From Actinophytocola oryzae (GTDB lineage Bacteria; Actinomycetota; Actinomycetes; Mycobacteriales; Pseudonocardiaceae), in contig NZ_SOCP01000004.1 in NCBI RefSeq assembly GCF_004364325.1, forward strand, positions 434,001 to 498,000: DNA of 64,000 bases, given 5' to 3'. The position numbers and the translations under genes are program-made. Each line of letters starts with the position of its first letter. Position 1 is the first letter of the stretch. The notes beneath the pieces are model-generated. The model had not been told where the DNA came from, searched no databases, and was given only the letters and a program-made list of their open reading frames with translations. Shown here piece by piece: positions 57,445 to 64,000 of the stretch.

Positions 57445-58776
57445 CTACAGGGTGACGACATCCTCGCCGACCTTCACCTCGACGGCGTCATCGGGCAGCA
57501 GTGCGGCGTCCCTGCCCGCGTCGTGCCACTGTCCGCCCTGAGTCCGGTAGCTCAGGGGTTGTCCCTTCCTGGCGACGACCCAGCCGCCGCCGTCGGGGAG
57601 GCGGTACCTGACCGGCAGCACGGCGTCGTGGTCGATCTTGCCGACGTCGATGTCGCCGCCGCGCGGGTCGTCCTGCCCGATCCCGCTGGCGCCGACGGTC
57701 AGCACGGACCCCGTCGAACCGGACAGGTTCCTGTCGTCGACGTTCATGACCTCGCGCACCAGGAACACGCGGTCAGGGCGCCAGACGATGATCTGCCACG
57801 CGCTCTTGGGGCGGGCGCTGCGCTCCAGGTCGGCGGTGTCCACCCCGGAGATCGGCGTGCCGAGGGTCCACTTGTCCCGCCACCCGAAGAAGTTGGGAAT
57901 TGGGAGGCGGTCGTCCGGATCGAGGAGCAGGTGGTCGAGGTGGATGCTCGCCGCGTCGGCGGTCTCGAACGAACGCGTGTCCATCCCGACGACGTCCGGT
58001 GGGTGGTCGCCCTGGTAGACGAGGCGCCGGGTTATCCCCGCCGGTCCGGGATCGAGGTCTCCCGGGATGGACACCAGGGCCACGCCGTGTGACGCCTGGA
58101 TTCGGCGCCACTCGGGCCGATACGACTCGAGGTCGCTGGACGCGTCCCGTGGTTTGGTGGAGTAGTAGAGCGGTTTGCCCTCGTCGACGATCAGCATCGT
58201 CTCGTCGTCCCGGCCGAACATGAAGTAGTTGGCCGACCCCGGCGTCGAGTCGACGGGCAGGGTGCCGACCAGCTTGAGCCGGCCGTCCGCCGGGTCGACC
58301 GCGATCAGGCCCTTGGCCATGCCCAGACCATCGAAGTGCACCCAGTAGTCCCTGTGGACGTAGGTCTGCTGTACGACGACCGCCGCACGTCCGGCCGGAG
58401 TGTTGCCCGCCCAGAGGATGTGCGGCTCGCCGCGCAGGTCGTCGTAGTACCGGTAGCTCGCCTCCGGCGCGATGGTCAGCCCTTCCTCCCAGGCCCTGAT
58501 CACCTCGGCCTGGAACGCGCGGTCACCGGCCAGCTCGCCTTTCGTCGGCGTGTTCAGCAGCTGTTGGGCCGCGTCCGGCGCGTGCTCGCGGTCGAGCGCC
58601 ACGACCGTGCCGGCCGCGGCCACCGCAAGCACCGCCACGGCGCTCGCGGCCACGGTCAGCCTGCGCCGCAGCCTGCGCCGGCGACCGCCTGCCAGCACCT
58701 GGTGGGCGAAGCCCCGCGGCGGCTCCAGCCCGTCCGTGGCGCCGCGCAGCAGCTGCCCCAGTTCGGTCGTGTTCAC
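57445..58776 (-). CDS. Membrane-anchored partner protein of a SigE-family sigma factor
   Basis: A 443-residue protein with a short cytoplasmic N-terminus (NTTELGQLLRGATDGLEPP), one membrane helix (LTVAASAVAVLAVAAAGTVV) and a large external domain. It is co-translated with the sigma gene (GTG at 58776 overlapping the sigma stop), so it is a candidate anti-sigma or sensor partner. The cytoplasmic part is too short for a zinc anti-sigma domain and has no H-x3-C-x2-C motif. No enzymatic motif is seen in the external domain. Confidence 0.78.
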   Translation of the reverse strand: MNTTELGQLLRGATDGLEPPRGFAHQVLAGGRRRRLRRRLTVAASAVAVLAVAAAGTVVALDREHAPDAAQQLLNTPTKGELAGDRAFQAEVIRAWEEGLTIAPEASYRYYDDLRGEPHILWAGNTPAGRAAVVVQQTYVHRDYWVHFDGLGMAKGLIAVDPADGRLKLVGTLPVDSTPGSANYFMFGRDDETMLIVDEGKPLYYSTKPRDASSDLESYRPEWRRIQASHGVALVSIPGDLDPGPAGITRRLVYQGDHPPDVVGMDTRSFETADAASIHLDHLLLDPDDRLPIPNFFGWRDKWTLGTPISGVDTADLERSARPKSAWQIIVWRPDRVFLVREVMNVDDRNLSGSTGSVLTVGASGIGQDDPRGGDIDVGKIDHDAVLPVRYRLPDGGGWVVARKGQPLSYRTQGGQWHDAGRDAALLPDDAVEVKVGEDVVTL

Positions 58777-59291
58777 GGCGTGGTCTCCTCGGGGACTAGG
58801 GCGGGTGCCTCGGCGTCGCCGAGGAGTTCGCGCAGGCGGGCGAGGCCACGGGACGTCTGGCTCTTGACGGTGCCGATGCTGCAGCGGAGCGCCTTCGCGA
58901 CGTCGGCCTCGGACATGTCGTCGAAGAAGCGCAGCACGAGGACCGCCCGCATGCGTGGCGGTAGCTCTCCCAGGGCACGCACTACCTCGTCGTGTACGAC
59001 GACCTGGTGTTCGTGACCAGATCGGGTGGTGTCCCTCGCCTGGTCGAGCGGAACCTCGCTCACCCGTCGTGAGCGGGCCCGCCACCGGTTGGCCGCCGCG
59101 TTCGCGAGCGCGGCCCGTACGTACGGCTCGGGCCTGTCCTTGATGCGGCGCCAGCGCGGGTAGACGCGTTCGAGCACTTCTTGTAGTAGGTCTTCCGCCG
59201 CACCCCGGTCGCCGCCGCACAGAAGGAAGGCCGTGCGGAGCAGTGCGGGGGCGCGATGGGCGACGAAGTCCGTGAAGTCGGCTTCGTTCAT
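58773..59291 (-). CDS. SigE-family RNA polymerase sigma factor
   Basis: A 172-residue ECF-type sigma factor. Region 2 is FVAHRAPALLRTAFLLCGGD, then AAEDLLQEVLERVYPRW; region 4 is LGELPPRMRAVLVLRFFDDM, SEADVAKALRCSIGTVKSQT and SRGLARLRELL. The pattern is that of the SigE family common in actinomycetes. The ATG at 59291 is chosen, as upstream residues do not fit the family. It is divergent from atpC and transcribed with a membrane protein gene. Confidence 0.92.
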   Translation of the reverse strand: MNEADFTDFVAHRAPALLRTAFLLCGGDRGAAEDLLQEVLERVYPRWRRIKDRPEPYVRAALANAAANRWRARSRRVSEVPLDQARDTTRSGHEHQVVVHDEVVRALGELPPRMRAVLVLRFFDDMSEADVAKALRCSIGTVKSQTSRGLARLRELLGDAEAPALVPEETTP

Positions 59292-59406
59292 GGGTACCCC
59301 AGTCGGTTGGTGACTCGTCTCACCCATTCAGACACCGGCCTGCCTGGGGAGGTTGAAACCACACCAATTAGACTTCCGATGAAACCCCAGACAAGGGAGG
59401 TACCGC
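59292..59406. promoter_or_regulatory. Divergent promoter region between sigma gene and atpC
   Basis: A 115-nt gap that must hold the sigma gene promoter and a separate promoter for atpC. TAGACT near 59369-59374 is a plausible -10 for atpC, but no well-spaced -35 is seen. GGGAGG just before the GTG at 59407 is the atpC ribosome binding site. Confidence 0.45.
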
Positions 59407-59772
59407 GTGGCCGAGATGTCCGTCCAGCTGGTCGCCGTGGAACGACGCCTGTGGTCGGGTACCGGCACGTTCGTCTCGGCGCAGACCACCGAAGGCGAGA
59501 TCGGCATCCTGCCCGGTCACGAGCCCGTGTTGGGTCAGCTCGTCGAGGGTGGCGTGGTCAAGGTACGCACGACCGACGGCGAGACGATCACCGCCGCGGT
59601 CCAGGGTGGGTTCCTCTCCGTGACCGGCGAGTCGGTGAGCATCCTCGCCGAGTCAGCCGACCTGGCCGGCGAGATCGACGTGGAGTCCGCCAGGTCCGAC
59701 CTCGACTCGGACGACGAGGAGACGCGGGTCAGAGCACAGAGTCGACTTCGCGCCGCGGGCCAGCGGGACTGA
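59407..59772 (+). CDS. atpC: ATP synthase F1 subunit epsilon
   Basis: A 121-residue epsilon subunit: the N-terminal beta-sandwich ([58 protein letters not shown]) and a shortened C-terminal helical part, as in mycobacterial-type epsilon. It is separated from atpD by about 2 kb and two opposite genes. It therefore needs its own promoter, and its dosage relative to the other subunits may differ. Confidence 0.95.
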   Translation: MAEMSVQLVAVERRLWSGTGTFVSAQTTEGEIGILPGHEPVLGQLVEGGVVKVRTTDGETITAAVQGGFLSVTGESVSILAESADLAGEIDVESARSDLDSDDEETRVRAQSRLRAAGQRD

Positions 59773-59797
59773 CGGCCGGGCGGGGCAGGGGCGGGCC

Positions 59798-60229
59798 GTG
59801 GACATCACAGTGGTGGTCGGAGCGGTCCTCCTGCTGGTGGCAGCGGTCCTGGTGTGGTTCGCGGTAAGAAGGCTGCGAGCGCTCCGCTCAGGTGGTGTAC
59901 ACGCGGCACTACGCACCAGGCTGGACGACTCCGGCAAGGGCTGGCACCTGGGTGTTGGCCGCTATCAGGGCGACGAGTTCGTCTGGTTCCGTGTGCTCAG
60001 CCTGCGGCCGGGCCCGGACCGGATCGTCAGCCGAAGTGCCCTGGAGATAGCCGACCGCAGAGACCCGTCGGGCGGCGAGCTGTACAGCATGCCGCCCGCC
60101 TCGCGGGTCCTGCGCTTCCGCGAGACGGGTGCCACCGAGATCGAGATCGCGATGGGCCCGGACGCGTTGACGGGCTTCCTGTCATGGTTGGAGTCGGCCC
60201 CACCGGGCCGACTCCCGTGGGCGTCCTAG
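59798..60229 (+). CDS. DUF2550 membrane protein
   Basis: A 143-residue protein with one N-terminal membrane helix (VVVGAVLLLVAAVLVWFAVR) and a beta-rich cytoplasmic domain (HLGVGRYQGDEFVWFRVLSL, ELYSMPPASRVLRFRETGAT). DUF2550 genes usually follow atpC in actinomycetes, as here (25-nt gap), so they are probably co-transcribed. The function is unknown. Its stop overlaps the convergent DUF1206 gene by 4 nt. Confidence 0.9.
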   Translation: MDITVVVGAVLLLVAAVLVWFAVRRLRALRSGGVHAALRTRLDDSGKGWHLGVGRYQGDEFVWFRVLSLRPGPDRIVSRSALEIADRRDPSGGELYSMPPASRVLRFRETGATEIEIAMGPDALTGFLSWLESAPPGRLPWAS

Positions 60230-61047
60230 GACTTGTGCGCCCGAGCGGCCGCGAAGCAGTACACACCGAACGCGGCAAGCCCCAGGGCGACGATCACGAG
60301 CGCGACTGTCCCGAACGGCTGAGCCGCAAGCGTCTTGAGTGCCCGGTCGAGCCCCCCGGCCTCCTGGGGCTTCGAGTCGAAGGCCGCAAACCCCAGCAGG
60401 ACGCCAACGATCCCGAGGACGACCCCCTTGGCGATGTAGCCGGCCACACCAAGCCGCCTGACCCACTGCTGGGTGCCGTTCGGCAGGTCGTCCATGTCAA
60501 GGTCCTTGACGAACGACTTCTTGACCCCCTTGACGATCTCGGCAACAGCCACCCCGATCACGACAGCAGCCACGATTGCGACCAGCACCTGGCCAGCCGG
60601 CAGGGCGAGGAGCTTCGCGGTCCACTCCTGCTGCTTCTGGTTGCTCCCGGACTGCCCGCTGCTACCGGCCCCGGTGACAAGCTTCCCGGCGTACAGGCCG
60701 AGCGAGATCCCGATGACGCCACGGAAGGCGGCCCCGATCCTCTTGCGGACACGTTTGCCGTGCTTGGTCACCCAGTGGTAGCTGATGGCGGCCATCATGA
60801 GCTGCCAGAGCCCGTAGGCGACGAGTCCGATGGTCAGCACCCAGAGCACGATGGAGCCGAACGTGGTGGCCCCGACCTCCTGGATGGCACCGTTCTGGTC
60901 GGCCCGCTGCCCGGAGTCCCCGAACGCGACACGCACGGCGAGGTAACCCAGGATGAGGTGGATGAGTCCATAGCAGACCATCCCGGCCCGACCAAGTCCC
61001 TGCACGAGACGACTGTTCTTGGCACGCTGAGCAGATAAGGCAACCAT
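60226..61047 (-). CDS. DUF1206 membrane protein
   Basis: A 273-residue protein with six membrane helices arranged as three DUF1206 pairs (GLGRAGMVCYGLIHLILGYL, FRGVIGISLGLYAGKLVTG, LGVAGYIAKGVVLGIVGVLL and their partners). Each pair starts with a small-residue/Gly/Tyr motif. The ATG at 61047 is chosen; 61065 is possible. The role is unknown. Confidence 0.9.
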   Translation of the reverse strand: MVALSAQRAKNSRLVQGLGRAGMVCYGLIHLILGYLAVRVAFGDSGQRADQNGAIQEVGATTFGSIVLWVLTIGLVAYGLWQLMMAAISYHWVTKHGKRVRKRIGAAFRGVIGISLGLYAGKLVTGAGSSGQSGSNQKQQEWTAKLLALPAGQVLVAIVAAVVIGVAVAEIVKGVKKSFVKDLDMDDLPNGTQQWVRRLGVAGYIAKGVVLGIVGVLLGFAAFDSKPQEAGGLDRALKTLAAQPFGTVALVIVALGLAAFGVYCFAAARAHKS

Positions 61048-61496
61048 GCAGGGCTGATACCCCATCCAGCACCGTCTCGAACACGCCGTTCGGCCTAACC
61101 TGCAACCGGTGACGCGGAGGCTGCGGAGGTGTCGGACCCACGCCGCCCGCCCCACGACCAGCGACCAACGCATAACCGCCGACGGCACCAGCGAGACCGA
61201 GAACGAAGCTGAGAACGTCGGTCGGGACCGACCGCGACCGCGCCGGACCCCCACACCCCACCACCGACCACAAACCGTGACAGCCGTAGCAAGCAACCTT
61301 GCCGGTACTGGACACTTTCCTCGGCTCGGCTCGGCTCGGCTCGGCTCGGCTCGGCTCGGCTCGGCTCGGCTCGGCTCGGTGGTGGGGGTTCCGGCGCGCT
61401 GGACTCAACGCGTCGGTCCCGCAGCGTGGGGGCGGGTCACGCGGAGCGTGGCGATTTGTGGAGCGGTGTCGAGAGGTGCCGGGCTCACCTTGCCCG
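61048..61496. other. Gene-free region with a pentanucleotide microsatellite
   Basis: About 450 nt between the DUF1206 gene and the end of the luciferase-like gene. It must hold the DUF1206 promoter at its left. The plus-strand frame through it exists only because TCGGC repeats lack stops in that phase; I see no gene. Confidence 0.6.
61321..61380. repeat. TCGGC x11 microsatellite
   Basis: Eleven perfect TCGGC units are followed by one TCGGT, making a 60-bp pure tract. Pentanucleotide tracts of this length are rare in actinomycete DNA and prone to slippage. It lies about 270 bp upstream of the DUF1206 start. Confidence 0.95.
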
Positions 61497-62615
61497 TTAT
61501 AGGGGGCCTCCAAGCCTGGTCGTACCCGAGGCCCCGCCCTGACCGGCCAGGCGGGCGGCCTCCGCAAGAAACTCTGCTTGCCTGTATCCATCCCCCGCGA
61601 TCGGCAGACCGACCACTCGCTCCACCCCGGCCGCGGATAGCGCCGCCAGGTGTTCCGCCGCCTGTTCCGGCCCACCCCGGAGTAGGCCCTGCCGTGCGTA
61701 GTCCTCACTCATCCCGTAGCGCGTCAGCTCCCGCACGTGGTCGTCGACAAGCCCGATCGGCAGGTCCCCGAGCGCCATCGCCACCTGAGCCGTCACCGCA
61801 GGTATCCACCTCGCTAGTCCTGCCCGCCCCGCCGGTCCTGCGTGTTGTGCCAGGTCCGCGTGTCGCGCCGGTCCTGCATGCCTTCCCAGAACCGCGTGTT
61901 CCGCCGATCCCACGTGCTGTGCCAGTTCCGCGTGTCGTGCCGGTCCTGCGTGTTGTGCTGGTCCTGCGTGCTCCACCCACTCTGCCGGTGCTGCGTGCTC
62001 TGCCAGTCCCGCCGGTTCCGCTTGCAACGCCAGTTCCGCCTGCTCCGCGAACTCGCCGATCGCCTCCGCAAGGATGGCCGGCGGCAGGAAGGCCGGGTAC
62101 CACCCGTATCCGTGCCGCGCGGCTCGGCGCATTGCCGGCAACCCGCCTCCGATCAGTACTGGCGGCATCGCCGCGCCCGGGGCCAGCGTCACGTTTTCGC
62201 CATCCACCACGGCCGTCCGGCCTGCCACCAGGTCCGGTAGCACCTCCAGGGCGGCGTAGGTCTGTGCCATCCGGTCCTTGTACGGCAGACCTGTCGCGCG
62301 CCATGCGGCGTCGCCATGGATGGTGCCGCCGGTGCCGACGCCGAGGAGCATGCGGCCGCCGGAGAGGAGCTGCAGCGTCGCGATCTGTTTGGCCGCCCAT
62401 GCCACCGGCCGCAGCGCCAGGATCATCACCCCGAAGCCGAGCCGCAGCCTGCTTGTGGTCGCGGCTGCCTGCGCCAGCAGCAGTGTGCTGTCCAGCTTGG
62501 GTGCGACCGAGATCAGGTGGTCACCAGTCCACACCGACTCCAGCCCCACCTCCTCCGCATGCCTGGCGAAGTCGCCCGGGTTCCCGCTGCCCGGCAGTGT
62601 GATGCCGACGTTCAC
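61497..62615 (-). CDS. F420-type luciferase-like oxidoreductase with an internal repeat insertion
   Basis: A 372-residue LLM-class protein. The N-terminal GITLPGSGNPGDFARHAEEV, ESVWTGDHLIS, RLRLGFGVMILALRPV and LLGVGTGGTIHGDA are those of F420-dependent (or FMN-dependent) monooxygenases and reductases. Residues about 198-269 are not part of the fold: they are roughly ten degenerate copies of a hexapeptide of HAGPAR type. The TIM-barrel end (YGMSEDYARQGLLRGGPEQA, GVERVVGLPIAGDG) then resumes. Family members lack this block. The GTG at 62615 overlaps the oxidoreductase stop as GTGA. Confidence 0.87.
   Translation of the reverse strand: MNVGITLPGSGNPGDFARHAEEVGLESVWTGDHLISVAPKLDSTLLLAQAAATTSRLRLGFGVMILALRPVAWAAKQIATLQLLSGGRMLLGVGTGGTIHGDAAWRATGLPYKDRMAQTYAALEVLPDLVAGRTAVVDGENVTLAPGAAMPPVLIGGGLPAMRRAARHGYGWYPAFLPPAILAEAIGEFAEQAELALQAEPAGLAEHAAPAEWVEHAGPAQHAGPARHAELAQHVGSAEHAVLGRHAGPARHADLAQHAGPAGRAGLARWIPAVTAQVAMALGDLPIGLVDDHVRELTRYGMSEDYARQGLLRGGPEQAAEHLAALSAAGVERVVGLPIAGDGYRQAEFLAEAARLAGQGGASGTTRLGGPL
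61809..62024 (-). repeat. In-frame 18-bp minisatellite in the luciferase-like gene
   Basis: About 216 bp of degenerate 18-bp units encode (H-A-x-x-A-x)n, for example HAGPAQ, HAGPAR, HAELAQ, HADLAQ. Copies differ at several positions, so the array is not newly formed. The period keeps the reading frame at any copy number. Confidence 0.85.
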
Positions 62616-63574
62616 CGCGTCACCAGCAGCGTCTTGCCCACGGTCGACCGCGACTGGATCGCCGCGTGTGCCGCTGCGGCGTCGGCCAGCGGGAACCGTT
62701 GCCCGATCGTCGGCCTCAGGCGACCCGCCGCCGCTTCGGCCAGCGCGTTTTCCGTGTATGTCCGCAGTTCTGCGGGCGTCGCCGTTGGTCGGACCAGTGT
62801 GACGTCCTGTGTCGTCGCCTCGTCCTCGCCGATTGGTGACCAGCTGCCGCTGGCCAGCCCGAAGCTCACCATCCGGCCGCCCCTGTCCAGCAGCTCGAAC
62901 GCGGTCCCTGCGATTGCGCCGCCGACACCGTCGAACACCACGTCGACGGCACCCACGGCGTCGCGCACGTGCTTTGGCCAGCCGTCGTCTGTGTAGTCGA
63001 CCGCGACGTCGGCGCCCAGCTCCGTCGCGATCGCGACCTTGCGTGCGCCGCCGGCCGCCGCGACCACGCGTGCGCCCGCTGCCTTCGCCAGCTGGACGAT
63101 CAGGCTGCCCACCCCGCCGGCCGCCGCTTCCACGAGCACCCGGTCGCCTGGCTTGATCGCCGCTGCCCGGACCATCATGGTGGCAGTTCGGCCGTCGGCC
63201 AGGAGCGCGACCGCCGAGTCCATCGCGACCTCGCTCGGGACCTGGAACACCGCGTTCGCGTCCACCGCGACCCGCTCCGCGTACGCACCCGAGCCGCCCG
63301 TGCTCGTGATCACCCGGGTGCCCACCAGGTCCGGCGTGACGCCCGTGCCGACCGACGCCACGATCCCGCCGACCCCGTTGCCCGGGATCATCGGCAGCGT
63401 TGCGTTCGCCCCGAAGGGGCCGGAGCCCGTTTCGCGGAACTGCGTCTCGACGAACGTGATGTTGACGAACTCGACGTCCACCACGAGCTGACCGGTCCCG
63501 GCGACCGGTTCCGGCGCCTCGCCGATGGTCAGCACCTCCGGGCCGCCGAACTCGCGCAACCACACCGCACGCAT
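62612..63574 (-). CDS. Quinone oxidoreductase-like zinc-free MDR protein
   Basis: A 320-residue medium-chain dehydrogenase/reductase of the quinone oxidoreductase class, using NADPH. MRAVWLREFGGPEVLTIGE is the typical start, GNGVGGIVASVG the central turn, and VLVEAAAGGVGSLIVQLAKA the cofactor motif. The zinc-binding Cys and His residues of alcohol dehydrogenases are absent. The ATG at 63574 has AGGAGG 6 nt upstream. It is co-translated with the luciferase-like gene. Confidence 0.92.
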   Translation of the reverse strand: MRAVWLREFGGPEVLTIGEAPEPVAGTGQLVVDVEFVNITFVETQFRETGSGPFGANATLPMIPGNGVGGIVASVGTGVTPDLVGTRVITSTGGSGAYAERVAVDANAVFQVPSEVAMDSAVALLADGRTATMMVRAAAIKPGDRVLVEAAAGGVGSLIVQLAKAAGARVVAAAGGARKVAIATELGADVAVDYTDDGWPKHVRDAVGAVDVVFDGVGGAIAGTAFELLDRGGRMVSFGLASGSWSPIGEDEATTQDVTLVRPTATPAELRTYTENALAEAAAGRLRPTIGQRFPLADAAAAHAAIQSRSTVGKTLLVTR

Positions 63575-63642
63575 CAAGGTCCTCCTGAGTGGTAAGGACC
63601 CTCAGCGTGCAACCTCCACCATTGTGGAGGTCAAGGAGCTGG

Positions 63643-64000
63643 TCACTCGTGGGGTGGAGCCTGACTCCGTTCGTGCGCGTCGTCACCGAACGACAGCCCG
63701 CCGAGGCCACCGAGGCCACTGCCTCTCCGGTCGCCGCTGGAGGCCGCCTCGGCCCGGGCCGCGTGCAGTCGTTCGCCGAACAGTCCGAGCGTGCCGGTCA
63801 CCACCGCGATCAGCGCGAGCAGGATCACCATGAGCCAGAACCCGAGTGCGGTGTGCGTCAGCCGGTCGGCGGCGGACTCGATCTGCTGCAGGCTGTCCTG
63901 CTGCTCCGCGAGCCCGGATCGCCGCACCCCGTCGATCAGCGCCGACGTCAGGTGCGACTGCGCGACCACCATGGTGATCACGGTCACGACCAGCGTCGCC
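63643..64000 (-). CDS. Membrane protein, 5' end cut by window
   Basis: The C-terminal part of a membrane protein; the frame is open to the right edge. It shows the end of one helix (TLVVTVITMVVAQ), an external loop (SHLTSALIDGVRRSGLAEQQ), a second helix (LGFWLMVILLALIAVVTGTLGLF) and a Gly-rich cytoplasmic tail. The internal GTG at 63987 is inside the first helix and is unlikely to be the start. The order helix, loop of about 40 residues, helix recalls the end of drug-resistance MFS permeases, but this is weak. Confidence 0.6.
   Translation of the reverse strand, partial: ATLVVTVITMVVAQSHLTSALIDGVRRSGLAEQQDSLQQIESAADRLTHTALGFWLMVILLALIAVVTGTLGLFGERLHAARAEAASSGDRRGSGLGGLGGLSFGDDAHERSQAPPHE

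Noticed and set aside
61109..62602. Long plus-strand frame through the TCGGC tract
   Set aside because: It encodes low-complexity Arg/Pro sequence and runs opposite the luciferase-like gene; the repeat tract simply lacks stops.

Overview
The window is high-GC DNA (GTG and TTG starts are common, genes are joined by ATGA or GTGA overlaps, and several genes look leaderless) from a filamentous actinomycete. Markers such as a conservon (kinase, roadblock, DUF742, GTPase), an EphD-like hydrolase/SDR fusion, DUF2550 and DUF1206 proteins, and the argS-lysA-hom-thrC-thrB-rho-rpmE-prfA-prmC-...-atp order point to Pseudonocardiales (the Lentzea/Saccharothrix/Actinosynnema side). This placement is inferred from gene content only; no marker gene was compared with a database.

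Region 1 (1-12 kb) is accessory. It holds the end of a family-1 glycosyltransferase, a short pyruvate phosphate dikinase-like protein with a divergent winged-helix regulator, a complete conservon signalling operon closed by a strong hairpin, a PEP-utilising enzyme without an ATP-grasp domain divergent from a TetR regulator, a second and probably leaderless TetR gene, and a chimeric gene joining the start of an ECF sigma factor to a membrane-anchored CU044_5270-like protein. Region 2 (12-20 kb) has a secreted GH18 chitinase behind two DasR-like operator sequences, then a LysR gene divergent from a tightly coupled four-gene catabolic operon (enoyl-CoA hydratase, acyl-CoA ligase, MHS transporter, Asp/Glu-racemase-family protein). 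After that comes a roughly 1.1-kb integrative-element remnant: a 3'-half copy of tRNA-Arg, a YciI-like gene, a broken tyrosine recombinase tail, and the intact tRNA-Arg(CCG).

Region 3 (20-32 kb) is mixed metabolism: EphD-like fusion, PhzF-like isomerase, aldehyde dehydrogenase, flavin monooxygenase with YchJ, 6-phosphogluconate dehydrogenase with an AAA ATPase, a cation diffusion facilitator, and a DUF305/DUF3105 group. Region 4 (33-44.5 kb) is core: argS, lysA, hom, thrC and thrB (lysine/threonine branch of the aspartate pathway), rho with a long leader, rpmE, prfA and prmC. Region 5 (44.5-60.2 kb) has sua5, a TPR protein and ppk2 on the minus strand, then glyA, wecA and the ATP synthase genes atpI-B-E-F-H-A-G-D. 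atpC is separated from atpD by a convergent hairpin and an oppositely oriented SigE-family sigma factor/membrane protein pair. A 31-bp tandem duplication at the start of atpI has put its original start codon out of frame. Region 6 (60.2-64 kb) has a DUF1206 membrane protein, an eleven-copy TCGGC microsatellite, an F420-type luciferase-like oxidoreductase carrying an in-frame 18-bp minisatellite, a quinone oxidoreductase, and a membrane protein cut by the window end.

The most unusual structures are the tRNA-Arg attachment-site duplication with its dead integrase tail, the atpI start duplication, the sigma module inside the atp operon, the sigma/CU044 chimera, the minisatellite inside the luciferase-like enzyme, and two mutually exclusive hairpins ahead of atpB.
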